Part shown: piece by piece, positions 53,742 to 63,068 of the stretch
How positions within the stretch are numbered: position 1 is the stretch's first letter
How the letters are laid out: each line of letters starts with the position of its first letter
Source of the DNA: Gaoshiqia sp050298035
GTDB taxonomy: Bacteria; Bacteroidota; Bacteroidia; Bacteroidales; Prolixibacteraceae
NCBI GenBank assembly: GCA_050298035.1
Contig: JBNKTK010000002.1
Coordinates: 4,823-68,822 of the forward strand
Direction: 5' to 3'
DNA length: 64,000 bases
The notes under the pieces: generated by a model
Seen by the model: only the letters and a program-made list of their open reading frames with translations
Told to the model about the DNA's origin: nothing
Database searches by the model: none
Position numbers and translations under genes: made by a program

Positions 53742-54248
53742 CTAATCTATTTTTTGCCCGGGATAAAAGCCAATTTTAATACGCTGAATAAAATTCTCAA
53801 TGCGCTTTACCCGTGTTTCCGGCCGCTTGGCTTCGTTAATGTACTGGATAATTGCACTTTTATTGGAAAACGATAGCTTTTCAAACTTCTCATTCAATTC
53901 CGGATCATCATCCAGCAACCACTGAAAATCATCGGGGACCTCCAACACCCTCGGCGATAAATCCTGCTCCACGATCACCTCCACCTCATCGCCTTCACTT
54001 TTCCCGATTGCTTCGCGAATTTCTTTCCTGACGTGGATGGCATGTTCTCCTCCACCCAAGGGAATCAGGCTTCCGGTTTTCTCGACCCCGTCGAACCAAC
54101 ACCGGATACGCACCGGGCCACCCGTGCCAAATTCTTTCCGCACATCAAAAGGGAAACCTGCATAGATGCCCCGCATTCCGAGATTGAGCGGAAACAGGGT
54201 GGTTCGATATTCAAAACGTTTGGTGTTCATGGTATCTGGTTTTGGCAT
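53742..54248 (-). CDS. DUF1905 / YdeI-OmpD-associated family protein
   Basis: 168 residues. The N-terminal DUF1905-like half (about 10-85; FDVRKEFGTGGPVRIRCWFDG, IRKEIREAIGKSEG-like HVRKEIREAIGKSEGDEV) is followed by the YdeI half (about 95-160; VPDDFQWLLDDDPEL, RPETRVKRIENFIQRIK). Function is unknown. I take the ATG at 54248 since it overlaps the queG stop (TAATG), indicating coupling. A shorter start exists at the Met six residues in. Confidence 0.82.
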   Translation of the reverse strand: MPKPDTMNTKRFEYRTTLFPLNLGMRGIYAGFPFDVRKEFGTGGPVRIRCWFDGVEKTGSLIPLGGGEHAIHVRKEIREAIGKSEGDEVEVIVEQDLSPRVLEVPDDFQWLLDDDPELNEKFEKLSFSNKSAIIQYINEAKRPETRVKRIENFIQRIKIGFYPGQKID

Positions 54249-55210
54249 TACTCATCAGGGGACCTGGAGTCACCTACAGGGAGAGTTGCATCTATAAATT
54301 TCAGGTTACGCACCAGCCCGCTGTATTTGGTACGTTTAACAGCCGATTTACGGAAAAGCTCTGCAAAGAGGCTTTCATCCATCGTCATCCAATTTTCACG
54401 GTTCATCGCCATAAGCTTCGGATGTGGATTAAACTCCGGTTCGTGGTGTGGTTCTGCTTTCAGGTTCCAGGGGCAAACATCCTGGCAAATATCGCAGCCA
54501 AACACCCGGTTTTTGAATTTGCCCTGCAAGTTCTCATCAATCTCCCCTTTCTGCTCAATGGTTTGGTACGAAATGCACCGGCGGGCATCAACCACATATG
54601 GCGCCACAATTGCCTGCGTAGGGCACGCATCGACACAGCGGGTGCAGTTACCACAATGATTGCTGACCGTTCGTGTATCCGGCTCCAGCTCCAAATCGAT
54701 AACCAGTTCGCCAATAAAAAAGAAACTGCCATGCTCAACCGAGATCAGGTTGGTGTTTTTGCCAATCCAGCCCAAACCTGACTTTGCAGCCCAAGCCTTG
54801 TCGAGTACCGGAGCTGAATCGACAAACGGCCTTCCGCTGCAAGGGGCAATTTCCGACTGGATAAATTCGAGCAACCGGTTCAGCTTATCTTTCAACACAA
54901 AATGGTAATCGGTACCATAAGCATATTTCGAAAGTACCGGCGCATCAGGGTCTTTCTGTTTTTCAGAAGGATAATAATTCAGCAACACCGAAATAACCGA
55001 CCTGGCACCTTCGAACAACAAGCGGGGATCGAGCCGCTTCTCCATGTTCCGTGCCATGTATCCCATCTCCCCGTGCATCCCCGCTGACAGCCACTTTTCA
55101 AGCCGGCTTTTTTCTTCCTCCAAATAATTGGCACGGGAAATACCACAGGCCAGAAACCCGATTTCGAGAGCCTTGGATTTTATCTTATTTGAAATTTCAC
55201 TTTCCCCCAT
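54248..55210 (-). CDS. queG: Epoxyqueuosine reductase
   Basis: Cobalamin-dependent last step of queuosine synthesis in tRNA, 320 residues. AKSGLGWIGKNTNLIS, the cobalamin region VLLNYYPSEK, and two 4Fe-4S motifs, CGNCTRCVDACPTQAI and CDICQDVCPWN, are present. No HEAT-repeat tail, which some longer homologues have. It is 21 kb from the queC/queF genes and lacks a preQ1-like leader. Confidence 0.95.
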   Translation of the reverse strand: MGESEISNKIKSKALEIGFLACGISRANYLEEEKSRLEKWLSAGMHGEMGYMARNMEKRLDPRLLFEGARSVISVLLNYYPSEKQKDPDAPVLSKYAYGTDYHFVLKDKLNRLLEFIQSEIAPCSGRPFVDSAPVLDKAWAAKSGLGWIGKNTNLISVEHGSFFFIGELVIDLELEPDTRTVSNHCGNCTRCVDACPTQAIVAPYVVDARRCISYQTIEQKGEIDENLQGKFKNRVFGCDICQDVCPWNLKAEPHHEPEFNPHPKLMAMNRENWMTMDESLFAELFRKSAVKRTKYSGLVRNLKFIDATLPVGDSRSPDE

Positions 55211-55367
55211 GCATCACTTTTCTATCATTCGTAAATTTACTCGATGAATCTACAAATACAATGTGAGATTTTATTTTTGAAAATTTCATTTTTTTTTCGA
55301 TCGTTGCAACCTGTTTATTTTTTTCTTGTCAGTAGATGTATAAATATACCAGCTAACTCATATATAC

Positions 55368-56633
55368 ATGAAAACAATTTTACCAACACTAGCATTTCTA
55401 TTTGCCATTCTTTTTGCTAATCCAATCTCGGCACAAAGCTATGGCAGTAATAACAAAGTCCCCTTCTCAATCTGCTTGGTTCCTCCAATTAGCACTAATG
55501 GCATGAATGCAGGTAATTGCATCAATCAATTCTCAATTAATATCTTCGGAGGTTATTCAGCCGGATTAGCCGGAGTTGAATTTGCAGGTTTTTCGAATAC
55601 AGAGAGGGATTTTGTCAAAGGCGCACAATTTGCTGGTTTCGTAAATCTCGTAAATGGAGAATTCACAGGGTTCCAGTTTTCCGGTTTTGGAAACTTTAAC
55701 AGAGGAATTTCAAGAGGTTTTCAGTTCTCAGGCTTCTCAAATTTCAATTACAATGAAGCAAACGGTGTATTAGCTGCTGGATTTGCAAATTTCACAAACG
55801 GAACATCGCTTGCTATTCAAATGGCCGGTTTTGCCAATTTCTGTGAAGATGTTCAGGGGATGCAATTTGCCGGATTCTCAAATATTGTAAAAGGGAATGG
55901 CAAGGTTACTCAAATGGCGGGCTTTGCCAATGTGACACTTGGCGAGGTAAATGGGGTTCAGGTTGCTGGTTTCATAAATTATTCAAAACAAAAAATGCAG
56001 AAATGTCAAATCGCTGGTTTTGTAAATATCTCGGGAGGTGATTTAGATGGAGCCCAAATCTCCGGTTTCTTGAACGTTGCAAAAAATGTAACCGGCGTTC
56101 AGATTGGACTTATCAATATTGCCGACACAATAAAGAGTGGAATCCCAATTGGTTTTTTAAGCATCGTAAAAGATGGATTTAGGGAATTTGAAATTTCGAC
56201 AGGTGAAACGTTCAACGCAAATGCAGCATTCAAAATTGGAGTTGATCGTTTTTACAATATTTTTGCCATAGGCACAAATTTCTTATCTGATTTTGACTGG
56301 GGTTTTGGGTACGGAATTGGTACCCATCTGGCAACAAAAGAACACTTCAAAAGTCAACTGGAAATCTTGAGTTATCAGATTAATGAGAAAGGGAAATGGA
56401 CAAACAACTACAATAATTTATATCAAGCAAAAATAATCTTCACCAAAATAGTCAATGAACATTTCTGTGTATTTGCAGGGCCAACACTAAACCTGATGGT
56501 TAGTGATAATTACAAAGACAATGGACAAAGGTTTTCAAGTAACTTTGATCCATATAAAATCTGGTCACACACGGGAAGTCACTCTACTTCGAAGGGATGG
56601 ATCGGTTTTACAACCGGAATTAAAATTAATTAA
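55368..56633 (+). CDS. Surface-repeat protein, LA_2272-like AGFxN repeats
   Basis: 421 residues with a signal peptide (KTILPTLAFLFAILFANPISAQ). From about 60 to 250 it contains roughly ten repeats of about 20 residues with the core Q-x-AGF-x-N (for example GAQFAGFVNLVNG, MQFAGFSNIVKG, VQVAGFINYSKQ). The C-terminal 150 residues are Tyr/Trp-rich and barrel-like. It resembles LA_2272-family surface repeat proteins, whose role is unknown. The upstream DNA is AT-rich and without a clear promoter. Monocistronic. Confidence 0.8.
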   Translation: MKTILPTLAFLFAILFANPISAQSYGSNNKVPFSICLVPPISTNGMNAGNCINQFSINIFGGYSAGLAGVEFAGFSNTERDFVKGAQFAGFVNLVNGEFTGFQFSGFGNFNRGISRGFQFSGFSNFNYNEANGVLAAGFANFTNGTSLAIQMAGFANFCEDVQGMQFAGFSNIVKGNGKVTQMAGFANVTLGEVNGVQVAGFINYSKQKMQKCQIAGFVNISGGDLDGAQISGFLNVAKNVTGVQIGLINIADTIKSGIPIGFLSIVKDGFREFEISTGETFNANAAFKIGVDRFYNIFAIGTNFLSDFDWGFGYGIGTHLATKEHFKSQLEILSYQINEKGKWTNNYNNLYQAKIIFTKIVNEHFCVFAGPTLNLMVSDNYKDNGQRFSSNFDPYKIWSHTGSHSTSKGWIGFTTGIKIN

Positions 56634-56944
56634 AAGAAACCCAATTCCAACCGGGCCTCTTCGCTCATCATCGACTTGTCCCAAGGCGGGTCAAATGTCA
56701 GTTCCACGTTGGCGTCATCCACTCCCTCAACTGCAAGGGCAGCCTGTCGGGTATCTTCAACCAGCATATCGGCAACGGGGCATCCCGGAGCAGTCAGGGT
56801 CATGATAATATTGGCCTTGTTGTCTCCATCAACATCCACATTATACACCAGCCCCAAGTCGTATATATTGACCGGAATCTCCGGGTCATAAACATCTTTC
56901 AGTCTTTCAATTATCTGATCTATTCTGCTATCCATGACAATCAC
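56630..56944 (-). CDS. DUF59/MIP18-family Fe-S assembly protein
   Basis: 104 residues. DVYDPEIPVNIYDLGLVYNV and LTAPGCPVADMLVEDT are hallmarks of the SufT/PaaD branch, with the conserved Cys in the second motif. It takes part in Fe-S cluster delivery. It follows sufE by 3 bases on the same strand, which supports this role. Its stop overlaps the convergent repeat-protein gene by 4 bases. Confidence 0.92.
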   Translation of the reverse strand: MIVMDSRIDQIIERLKDVYDPEIPVNIYDLGLVYNVDVDGDNKANIIMTLTAPGCPVADMLVEDTRQAALAVEGVDDANVELTFDPPWDKSMMSEEARLELGFF

Positions 56945-56947
56945 CTC

Positions 56948-57376
56948 CTATTCTGAAATCCTGTTATAAGCAACAGCGTAGAGTTTAATTTGTTTGATCA
57001 TCGCCACCAACCCGTTCGAGCGGGTTGGGGAAAGGTGTTGTTTCAGACCGATATCATCAACAAAATGCAAATCGCTTTCCATGATTTCAGCAGGCGTACG
57101 TCCCGAAACGACCCGTAACAACAGGGCGACCAAACCTTTAACAATTACCGCATCACTCTCGCCTTCAAAATAAATCTTCCCGTCTTTAAATTCAGGCACC
57201 AACCAAACCCGCGACTGGCATCCTTTTATCAAATGCTGGTCGTTCTTCACTTTCGGGTCAAGCTCTTTCAGGTCGTTACCCAGCTCGATCAGGTAACTGT
57301 ATTTATCCATCCAGTCTTCGTACACCGAAAACTCTTCGTTTATATCTGCCTGTATCTCTTCAATAGTCATGCTCAC
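56948..57376 (-). CDS. sufE: SufE-family sulfur acceptor
   Basis: Accepts sulfur from the cysteine desulfurase SufS through Cys53 in LIKGCQSRVWL, 142 residues. SDAVIVKGLVALLLRVVSG and the C-terminal GLKQHLSPTRSNGLVAMI are typical. It forms a two-gene unit with the DUF59 gene; the rest of the suf operon is not in the window. Confidence 0.94.
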   Translation of the reverse strand: MSMTIEEIQADINEEFSVYEDWMDKYSYLIELGNDLKELDPKVKNDQHLIKGCQSRVWLVPEFKDGKIYFEGESDAVIVKGLVALLLRVVSGRTPAEIMESDLHFVDDIGLKQHLSPTRSNGLVAMIKQIKLYAVAYNRISE

Positions 57377-57600
57377 CGTATTTTAAGGACACAAATGTCG
57401 TAATTTTTTTTCAGGAATGATCAATGAATGACATTGTCAATCACATACAAAAAGATTTTTAACATTAAAATTATCAACCCAAGCAAGTATCTTTTAAAAA
57501 TACTGACCAGTAAAGATTTGTTCACAAACACCCAAAGCTTACGTTTCAAGGTAATTAGAAATACCGTGCTCATGGTATTTAGTAACATAATCCACCCTTT

Positions 57601-57608
57601 TACTTTTG
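57601..57608 (+). promoter_or_regulatory. -7 box TACTTTTG before the small lipoprotein gene
   Basis: Exact TAnnTTTG match 42 bases before the ATG at 57650. It makes the in-frame start at 57428 unlikely. Confidence 0.6.
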
Positions 57609-57649
57609 TTTCAAGTATTCAATTAATAATTACCCAAAACTATTTCACA

Positions 57650-58132
57650 ATGAAAAGTATTTTCAAAAATCTATTCACATTACTATTGTTCTTCACGCTG
57701 GTAGTTGCGGAAATTTCCTGCAAAAAAGACAGTGACACCAACTCCCAAAGCGATGGGACAATTACGCTAAACATTGACGGAACAGCATGGGAGGCCAGTC
57801 TGGCTGTTCAAGCCTCTTACAGCAATAATTTGCTTGTGATTGGGGGATCGGATGGGGACAGCCACCAGGTTATGCTGACCATCATGAACCCTGCAACAGG
57901 CGAAACATACGATTTTGGAGGGCTGGGCAACACGAACTACATTGGACAATGGACAGCAGGGACAGAGCAAACAGAAACTTACTCTTCGTTCGCTTTTCAA
58001 TCAAAATCAGGAGAGGTCAGTATCTCAAAGCTAACTGATTCAACGGTGGAAGGAACATTCTTCTTTCAGTCAAAAAATATCAATGGAGATATTGTCACGA
58101 TAAGCGATGGACAATTTTCTGTCAGTTTTTAA
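57650..58132 (+). CDS. Small lipoprotein, DUF6252-like
   Basis: 160 residues from the ATG at 57650. The lipoprotein signal (KSIFKNLFTLLLFFTLVVA) is followed by lipobox Cys, then a beta-rich domain with NIDGTAWEASL and SGEVSISKLTDSTVEGTFFF, a pattern of small Bacteroidota surface lipoproteins. Function is unknown. It stands alone with its own promoter; a terminator lies 170 bases downstream. Confidence 0.75.
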   Translation: MKSIFKNLFTLLLFFTLVVAEISCKKDSDTNSQSDGTITLNIDGTAWEASLAVQASYSNNLLVIGGSDGDSHQVMLTIMNPATGETYDFGGLGNTNYIGQWTAGTEQTETYSSFAFQSKSGEVSISKLTDSTVEGTFFFQSKNINGDIVTISDGQFSVSF

Positions 58133-58458
58133 GCCCGGAGACTTCCGGCATTGATTCCAATTTGAACAACATACGGATAATCAAACAGATAGTGACTGCA
58201 CTGAATGGATACTATAAATAAGCAATGCCATATCAAATGGAAACGACTTATTGAAAATCCCGTTTACCCGTGGCTAAACTAATATTTTGTTGTTGCTTTA
58301 AAAGGGCCTTTACCGGCCCTTTTCTCATTTTGGCCCCGAGTATTATCACACTACCATTAAAGAACATAAAAAAACAGGTAGTATTTTGAACCACAACCTA
58401 TTATCATATGTTTCATTAAAAAATCTGTTACAACCAGTTATTTCCAAACCCTATCACT
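58133..58458 (+). other. Gap holding a terminator, otherwise empty
   Basis: 326 bases between the lipoprotein and the TPR-kinase. Apart from the terminator at 58300-58326 I see no open frame, RNA gene or repeat, and no good TAnnTTTG box before the kinase start. Confidence 0.5.
58300..58326 (+). terminator. Intrinsic terminator
   Basis: AAAAGGGCC, loop TTTACC, GGCCCTTTT, then CTCATTTT. It ends the lipoprotein transcript, 168 bases after the stop, so a longer 3' UTR is implied. Confidence 0.8.
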
Positions 58459-60396
58459 ATGAAGAAAACCACTTCATTAATCATCCTTATAGTCGTGTGT
58501 TTTGCGCAAACAGTTTTTTCCCAGGACTCGCTTCGGGTTGCTGACGAAATCAAACGTGCAAAAGCAACCATGTTTTCCAACCCGGACAGTTGCCTCATTT
58601 ACGCGAACAATATCATTGAATGGGCAAAAGTCAATAACAATAACTACCAGCTTGCCCAAGGGCTAAAAATGAAGGGGGTTTATTTTCACATGCGATCGGG
58701 GCACGACTCCGCAATCTATTTTTACCAGCAAGCCATCAATATTGATCGACAAAACAACCGGCTAGAAGAAGTAAATCTGAACACCATTAATATTGGGGAC
58801 GTGTACACCCGTATGGGAAATTTTGATCTGGCCTTAAAATACTCGATCTCTGCACACCATTATTTTGACAGTATTTCCGATAAAGAACATGAAATACTGG
58901 CTTTGCGCAATATTGCCCAAATCTATTCTTTAACTGGCGAAAAAGAGAAAGCTTTGACTTACTTTAAAGAAGTCTATGAAACAGTTTCGACCACAACCGA
59001 CACCGTACACCTGGCACATGCAACCAGTAACCTGGGGACTGTTTATATCAGTCTTGGAAATTTCAAACAAGGCAAGAAATATACTTTAGAAGCCATAAAA
59101 CTATTTAAACACATCCCCGATTATGTCGGGATGGGAGCTTCGTATCAGATGTTGGGGAATATTTTTAAAAATCGGGACGAACTGGATTCGGCAGGCAACC
59201 AATTTATGAAAGCATTACAATGTTACGAAATCAGCAAATACCCTCTGGGCCTGTGTCAAACCTATTACAACCTGGGGGGACTTCATGATGTTCTTGAACA
59301 ACCGCACAAGGCCATTGATTATTATGAACGGTCGATCGACTACGGAAAACAGGTCGGCGATATTGACCTTGCCCAGCTTGCATCAAAAGATTTAGCAAGT
59401 GATTATGCCAAAATGGGCAATTACGAAAAGGCATACAAAACCCATGTTCAATATCACGATCTCTCTCAACAAGTAATGGACCGGGAAAAACAAACAACCA
59501 TTGCCCAACTGGAAACAAAATTTGAAACCGCAAAAAAAGACAAGGAAATCGAAATACAAAAGACCAAAATAGCAGAACAAGAATACAAAATCCTGCGCAA
59601 CAAACAGTTTATATACGCTTTGTTGTCATTCCTTGCAATTGGCATTTTATCATTTTTGTACTGGCGGTCACGGGTCAAGATCAAAACACTTCAACTTCAG
59701 GAGAAACACGGGCAAGAAATTCAGCAACAGCGCATGATGGCCATCATCGAATCACAGGAACAGGAACGAAGACGTTTCACAGCCGATCTACATGACAGTT
59801 TTGGGCAGTTGATCTCCATATTGAAAATGAACATCTCTGAGTTGGCTGATTTTGCATCAAAAAATTCGTTTTTAAAAATGGAAAAGTTCCATGAATGCAA
59901 GCACATTATCAACGAAATGTACATGGAACTGCGCAACGTGGTTTTTGACTTGCTCCCCCAAGTATTGGTTTCAGGAGGAATAGAACCCGCCCTTCATGAG
60001 CTTTCGGAACGGATAAACCGCAGTGAAAAAGTGTTTACCGAGGTGATGTGTTACGATCTGGACGGGATCAGCAAAGATGTGGAAGTTGCGTTGTACCGCA
60101 TCTGCCAGGAGTGGATAAACAACATCATGAAATACTCCGACGCAACTTCCATTTCCATTCAGGTAACAACCGACGACAATGAACTAACCCTGACCATTGA
60201 AGATAACGGGCTTGGGTTCGACAAAGAACGGCTGATCAACAGCAAAGGAAACGGCTGGAAAAACATAAACAGCCGGGCTGATATCTTCTGTGGAGAACTG
60301 GAACTGGAAACAGACCCAAGCATACGGGGCAACCTGCTTATACTCAACATTCCAAAAAAAGAGGTGCAAATGAAGGAGAAAAAAATACCCGCCTGA
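58459..60396 (+). CDS. TPR-domain histidine kinase, HisKA_3 type
   Basis: 645 residues. Signal peptide (KKTTSLIILIVVCFAQTVFS), a periplasmic TPR region (about 35-365, seven or eight units such as AIYFYQQAINIDRQNNRLEE), one TM helix (about 385-402), a coiled coil, HisKA_3 with His in FTADLHDSFGQLISILKM, and HATPase_c with EWINNIMKYSDATSI and EDNGLGFDKE. A NarL-type regulator follows 83 bases later and is its obvious partner. The TPRs may sense a protein or peptide outside the membrane. Confidence 0.93.
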   Translation: MKKTTSLIILIVVCFAQTVFSQDSLRVADEIKRAKATMFSNPDSCLIYANNIIEWAKVNNNNYQLAQGLKMKGVYFHMRSGHDSAIYFYQQAINIDRQNNRLEEVNLNTINIGDVYTRMGNFDLALKYSISAHHYFDSISDKEHEILALRNIAQIYSLTGEKEKALTYFKEVYETVSTTTDTVHLAHATSNLGTVYISLGNFKQGKKYTLEAIKLFKHIPDYVGMGASYQMLGNIFKNRDELDSAGNQFMKALQCYEISKYPLGLCQTYYNLGGLHDVLEQPHKAIDYYERSIDYGKQVGDIDLAQLASKDLASDYAKMGNYEKAYKTHVQYHDLSQQVMDREKQTTIAQLETKFETAKKDKEIEIQKTKIAEQEYKILRNKQFIYALLSFLAIGILSFLYWRSRVKIKTLQLQEKHGQEIQQQRMMAIIESQEQERRRFTADLHDSFGQLISILKMNISELADFASKNSFLKMEKFHECKHIINEMYMELRNVVFDLLPQVLVSGGIEPALHELSERINRSEKVFTEVMCYDLDGISKDVEVALYRICQEWINNIMKYSDATSISIQVTTDDNELTLTIEDNGLGFDKERLINSKGNGWKNINSRADIFCGELELETDPSIRGNLLILNIPKKEVQMKEKKIPA

Positions 60397-60479
60397 CGGT
60401 ATTGATTTCAGTTTATACCTCAACGAAATTTAGCACCATGTTGAGGCTGATATTTCATAAAACTAAAACAACAGCAAAA

Positions 60480-61097
60480 ATGAAAGTATTGCTTATTGAT
60501 GACCATCCTATTTTACTGAATGGACTCATTTCAATCCTGGAATCTTCAGGTGTGGTCAACATTACAGGCACAGGGGGCTCAGTAAAAGAAGCATTAAATT
60601 TATTGGAGAAAGAGTTGCCCGATATTTTGATTTGTGACTATAACCTACCTGACGAAACCGGTTTATCACTGATACAAAAGGCCAAAAGGTTATACCCAAT
60701 GCTAAAAATTGTTTTGCTTAGTATGCACAACGAACCCTACCTGGTAAAAGAAGTATTAAAAGAAGGCATTCAAGGATATGTTCTAAAAAAAGACACGCAA
60801 GAAGAGTTATTGGCTGCACTTGAAGTCGTTCATGCCGGCCGCATGTACTTTTCGAACGAGATCAATGCCATTTTAATGAACGCATTGAAAGAACCTGACG
60901 AAAACAAACTGCTCACATCCCGCGAACTGGAGATACTGAAACTGATCGCCCAGGAGTGTACAAACAAGCAGATCTCGGAACAACTGTTTATTTCGGAACG
61001 AACCGTAGAAACCCATCGCAAAAACATCTTCCGCAAAACAAAAACCAACTCGCTGGTCGGCCTCATCAAATTTGCATACGCCAATAATTTAATTTAA
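60480..61097 (+). CDS. LuxR/NarL-family response regulator
   Basis: 205 residues from the ATG at 60480 (MKVLLIDDHPILL). The receiver (1-120) has acceptor Asp in ILICDYNLPDETG and Lys in YVLKKDTQ. The LuxR HTH (about 140-200) reads LTSRELEILKLIAQE and SERTVETHRKNIF. An in-frame ATG at 60402 would add 26 non-receiver residues. Same strand as the TPR kinase, so a two-component system. Possible targets are the secreted-protein genes that follow. Confidence 0.95.
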   Translation: MKVLLIDDHPILLNGLISILESSGVVNITGTGGSVKEALNLLEKELPDILICDYNLPDETGLSLIQKAKRLYPMLKIVLLSMHNEPYLVKEVLKEGIQGYVLKKDTQEELLAALEVVHAGRMYFSNEINAILMNALKEPDENKLLTSRELEILKLIAQECTNKQISEQLFISERTVETHRKNIFRKTKTNSLVGLIKFAYANNLI

Positions 61098-61138
61098 GTG
61101 CCTGTTTAAACATTCCAGAACCAACAAACACCATCCGT

Positions 61139-61156
61139 ACTGACAGGTATGTCAGT
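61139..61156 (+). promoter_or_regulatory. Possible operator ACTGAC-N6-GTCAGT
   Basis: A perfect 6-bp inverted repeat with 6-base spacer, 41 bases before the -7 box at 61197. Size and place suit a dimeric activator such as the NarL-type regulator just upstream; this is inferred from position. Confidence 0.4.
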
Positions 61157-61196
61157 TTACCGTTCACACTGGATTACATTTCTTTTCATCATGCAC

Positions 61197-61204
61197 TAGC
61201 TTTG
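61197..61204 (+). promoter_or_regulatory. -7 box TAGCTTTG
   Basis: Exact TAnnTTTG match 26 bases before the ATG at 61230. Confidence 0.6.
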
Positions 61205-61229
61205 ACATGTACCATTAAGTGTGTCTTTG

Positions 61230-62933
61230 ATGAAATCAGTTCGAATCTTTTTTACAATTGTCCTGGTCATTCCATTACTGTTGATTACATATGGACAGGA
61301 AAAGAAAAAAATCAACATTAAAAAGCCCAATTTACATCTGGGAGAAAAGATAGGCAACCTGACTGCCAAGCTGATGACCTCCAAAACTGCCGACCTATCA
61401 AAAGCCAATGTCACTATCGGTATAATCTCTGGCGCATACGATCCGCAGACAAAAACGACAGAATCAAAACGTTATCCGGCAGGAACCTCGGAGGGCGACT
61501 ACCTGGTTTACGTTTCCCTCATCAAAGATTATGGCGTTGGCATGTATGAAGTTGACGGAAAAGTGCTTTGCAACGGTCAACCAATGGAGTACCTGGAGAA
61601 TGGGGCCTATGGCTATTTATTTGATTTTCCACCCACTGGGGAACAACACATCGAGATAAAAACCACAACCGGGGATTATGCATCATTCCTTATTGCCCCC
61701 ATTCCTGAAATTGACATTATCAGTGTAAATGGCGACAAAGTACTTCCGGTAATTGATTTACAGAGCGATCTGACAATCGAATATACCAATCCCCCGGGAT
61801 CAGAGAACACAATTGTAAATATCGGGTTACTGAGCGATGTTGCCGGGGTACGGGCAGTCAATTATTTTTCCGACTCCCCCGGCAACGATTCTCGGGCAGT
61901 CCTCTCCAAAGATGATTTCCTTGACCGTGAAATTGAAGGAAGCCTTGGCGCAGGGAAGTTCAACAATGGATTAAACTACCTGGTACTTCAAAGAGAACTA
62001 ACTATCCTAAAAAAGGACATGGACTCAAATCAAAAACCCGGCAACATCTCATCTCCAGTCATAAAAGGATATGCCTACGCCAGTAAACCGGTCATTATAA
62101 TAGGGAAGGAAGAAAAAAGTGTCCTGACAGATATCCGCCTGACAGGAAAGTACAACAGCAAGCTTGGCTACGACCTGTACACTCCCGATTCTCAACATGG
62201 GAAAGCCCTCTCGCCTAATTTGAGGCCAGCAATTATCTCACTGAACCTTAACGGCAAGATTTATGAGAAAAAAACAGAAGAAGGTCTTATTGCCGGGACA
62301 TCCGGCTTTAGTCGATACACCAAAATATGGTCGAAAAGTACAACAATCTCCCTGCCAGCCATATCTGATGAATCTGTATCTAATTTGCTAAAAACCTTTA
62401 ATGACCAACTAACCACAGCTTTTGCCGATGAACTAAACATTCAGTTGACTCCGATTGAGAATACCATCTCAAATCCTGACTATGTAAAAGCTTTTATTGC
62501 CGAAACCCAACTTACTGAAAACAGGGTAACATGCAATTACCCCGGGCTCTGCTATATTAACCCGGGAAACCTGGGGTTCATTCATCCAACCAAAGATCTG
62601 ATCGATTTTATCAAGTCATCGGGAAACAATTGTTTGATGGCATTCGAGATCAATTTTGTACTGGGAAACAACAAATTAAACGAACCGGCCATATTCCCTT
62701 CACTGAAATTTTCGGTTGTTAGTATCGACGAAAAAAACAGCGACAGGTTAACGCCTGTTGCCGAGGGGGTCATTCAATACACAGGAGGGATTCCTGTCCA
62801 TAAGGATCAGTTAAACAATGACACCCGCTTTCTCTCGGATGTTCTTGACACAAAAAACCTGGTTGACTGCCTTCGGGAAATCCTTTCCCAACTTGTAAAA
62901 ACCGAAAAAGCCATCGACTACGGGAAAATTTAA
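61230..62933 (+). CDS. Secreted protein of unknown function
   Basis: 567 residues from the ATG at 61230; a GTG at 61221 is also in frame. The N-terminal signal (KSVRIFFTIVLVIPLLLITYG) is followed by a basic KKKINIKKP stretch. The body looks beta-rich, with an early segment (about 45-170) like a periplasmic Ig-type domain and later NKINIQLTPI-like strands, but I recognise no family. Two Cys pairs (in RVTCNYPGLCY, and single ones later) could form disulfides. It follows the two-component genes and precedes another secreted protein. Confidence 0.7.
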   Translation: MKSVRIFFTIVLVIPLLLITYGQEKKKINIKKPNLHLGEKIGNLTAKLMTSKTADLSKANVTIGIISGAYDPQTKTTESKRYPAGTSEGDYLVYVSLIKDYGVGMYEVDGKVLCNGQPMEYLENGAYGYLFDFPPTGEQHIEIKTTTGDYASFLIAPIPEIDIISVNGDKVLPVIDLQSDLTIEYTNPPGSENTIVNIGLLSDVAGVRAVNYFSDSPGNDSRAVLSKDDFLDREIEGSLGAGKFNNGLNYLVLQRELTILKKDMDSNQKPGNISSPVIKGYAYASKPVIIIGKEEKSVLTDIRLTGKYNSKLGYDLYTPDSQHGKALSPNLRPAIISLNLNGKIYEKKTEEGLIAGTSGFSRYTKIWSKSTTISLPAISDESVSNLLKTFNDQLTTAFADELNIQLTPIENTISNPDYVKAFIAETQLTENRVTCNYPGLCYINPGNLGFIHPTKDLIDFIKSSGNNCLMAFEINFVLGNNKLNEPAIFPSLKFSVVSIDEKNSDRLTPVAEGVIQYTGGIPVHKDQLNNDTRFLSDVLDTKNLVDCLREILSQLVKTEKAIDYGKI

Positions 62934-63001
62934 TTTTATCCGTGCCAGTGGGTATTTAAAATTACCCGGCCGTGCCTATTTAATCGTGTATATCACTCCC
63001 C

Positions 63002-63009
63002 TACATTTG
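63002..63009 (+). promoter_or_regulatory. -7 box TACATTTG
   Basis: Exact TAnnTTTG match 60 bases before the ATG at 63069, so the last gene has its own promoter. A GGGTA/TACCC inverted repeat lies about 40 bases upstream. Confidence 0.5.
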
Positions 63010-63068
63010 AGAAACAGATTACCCGAATTTATTGAAACAGGAATACTTAACATCTAAAAAACAGTCAT

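Noticed and set aside
57428..57649. Longer start of the small lipoprotein
   Set aside because: The promoter box at 57601 and the lipoprotein signal at 57650 both argue for the shorter gene.
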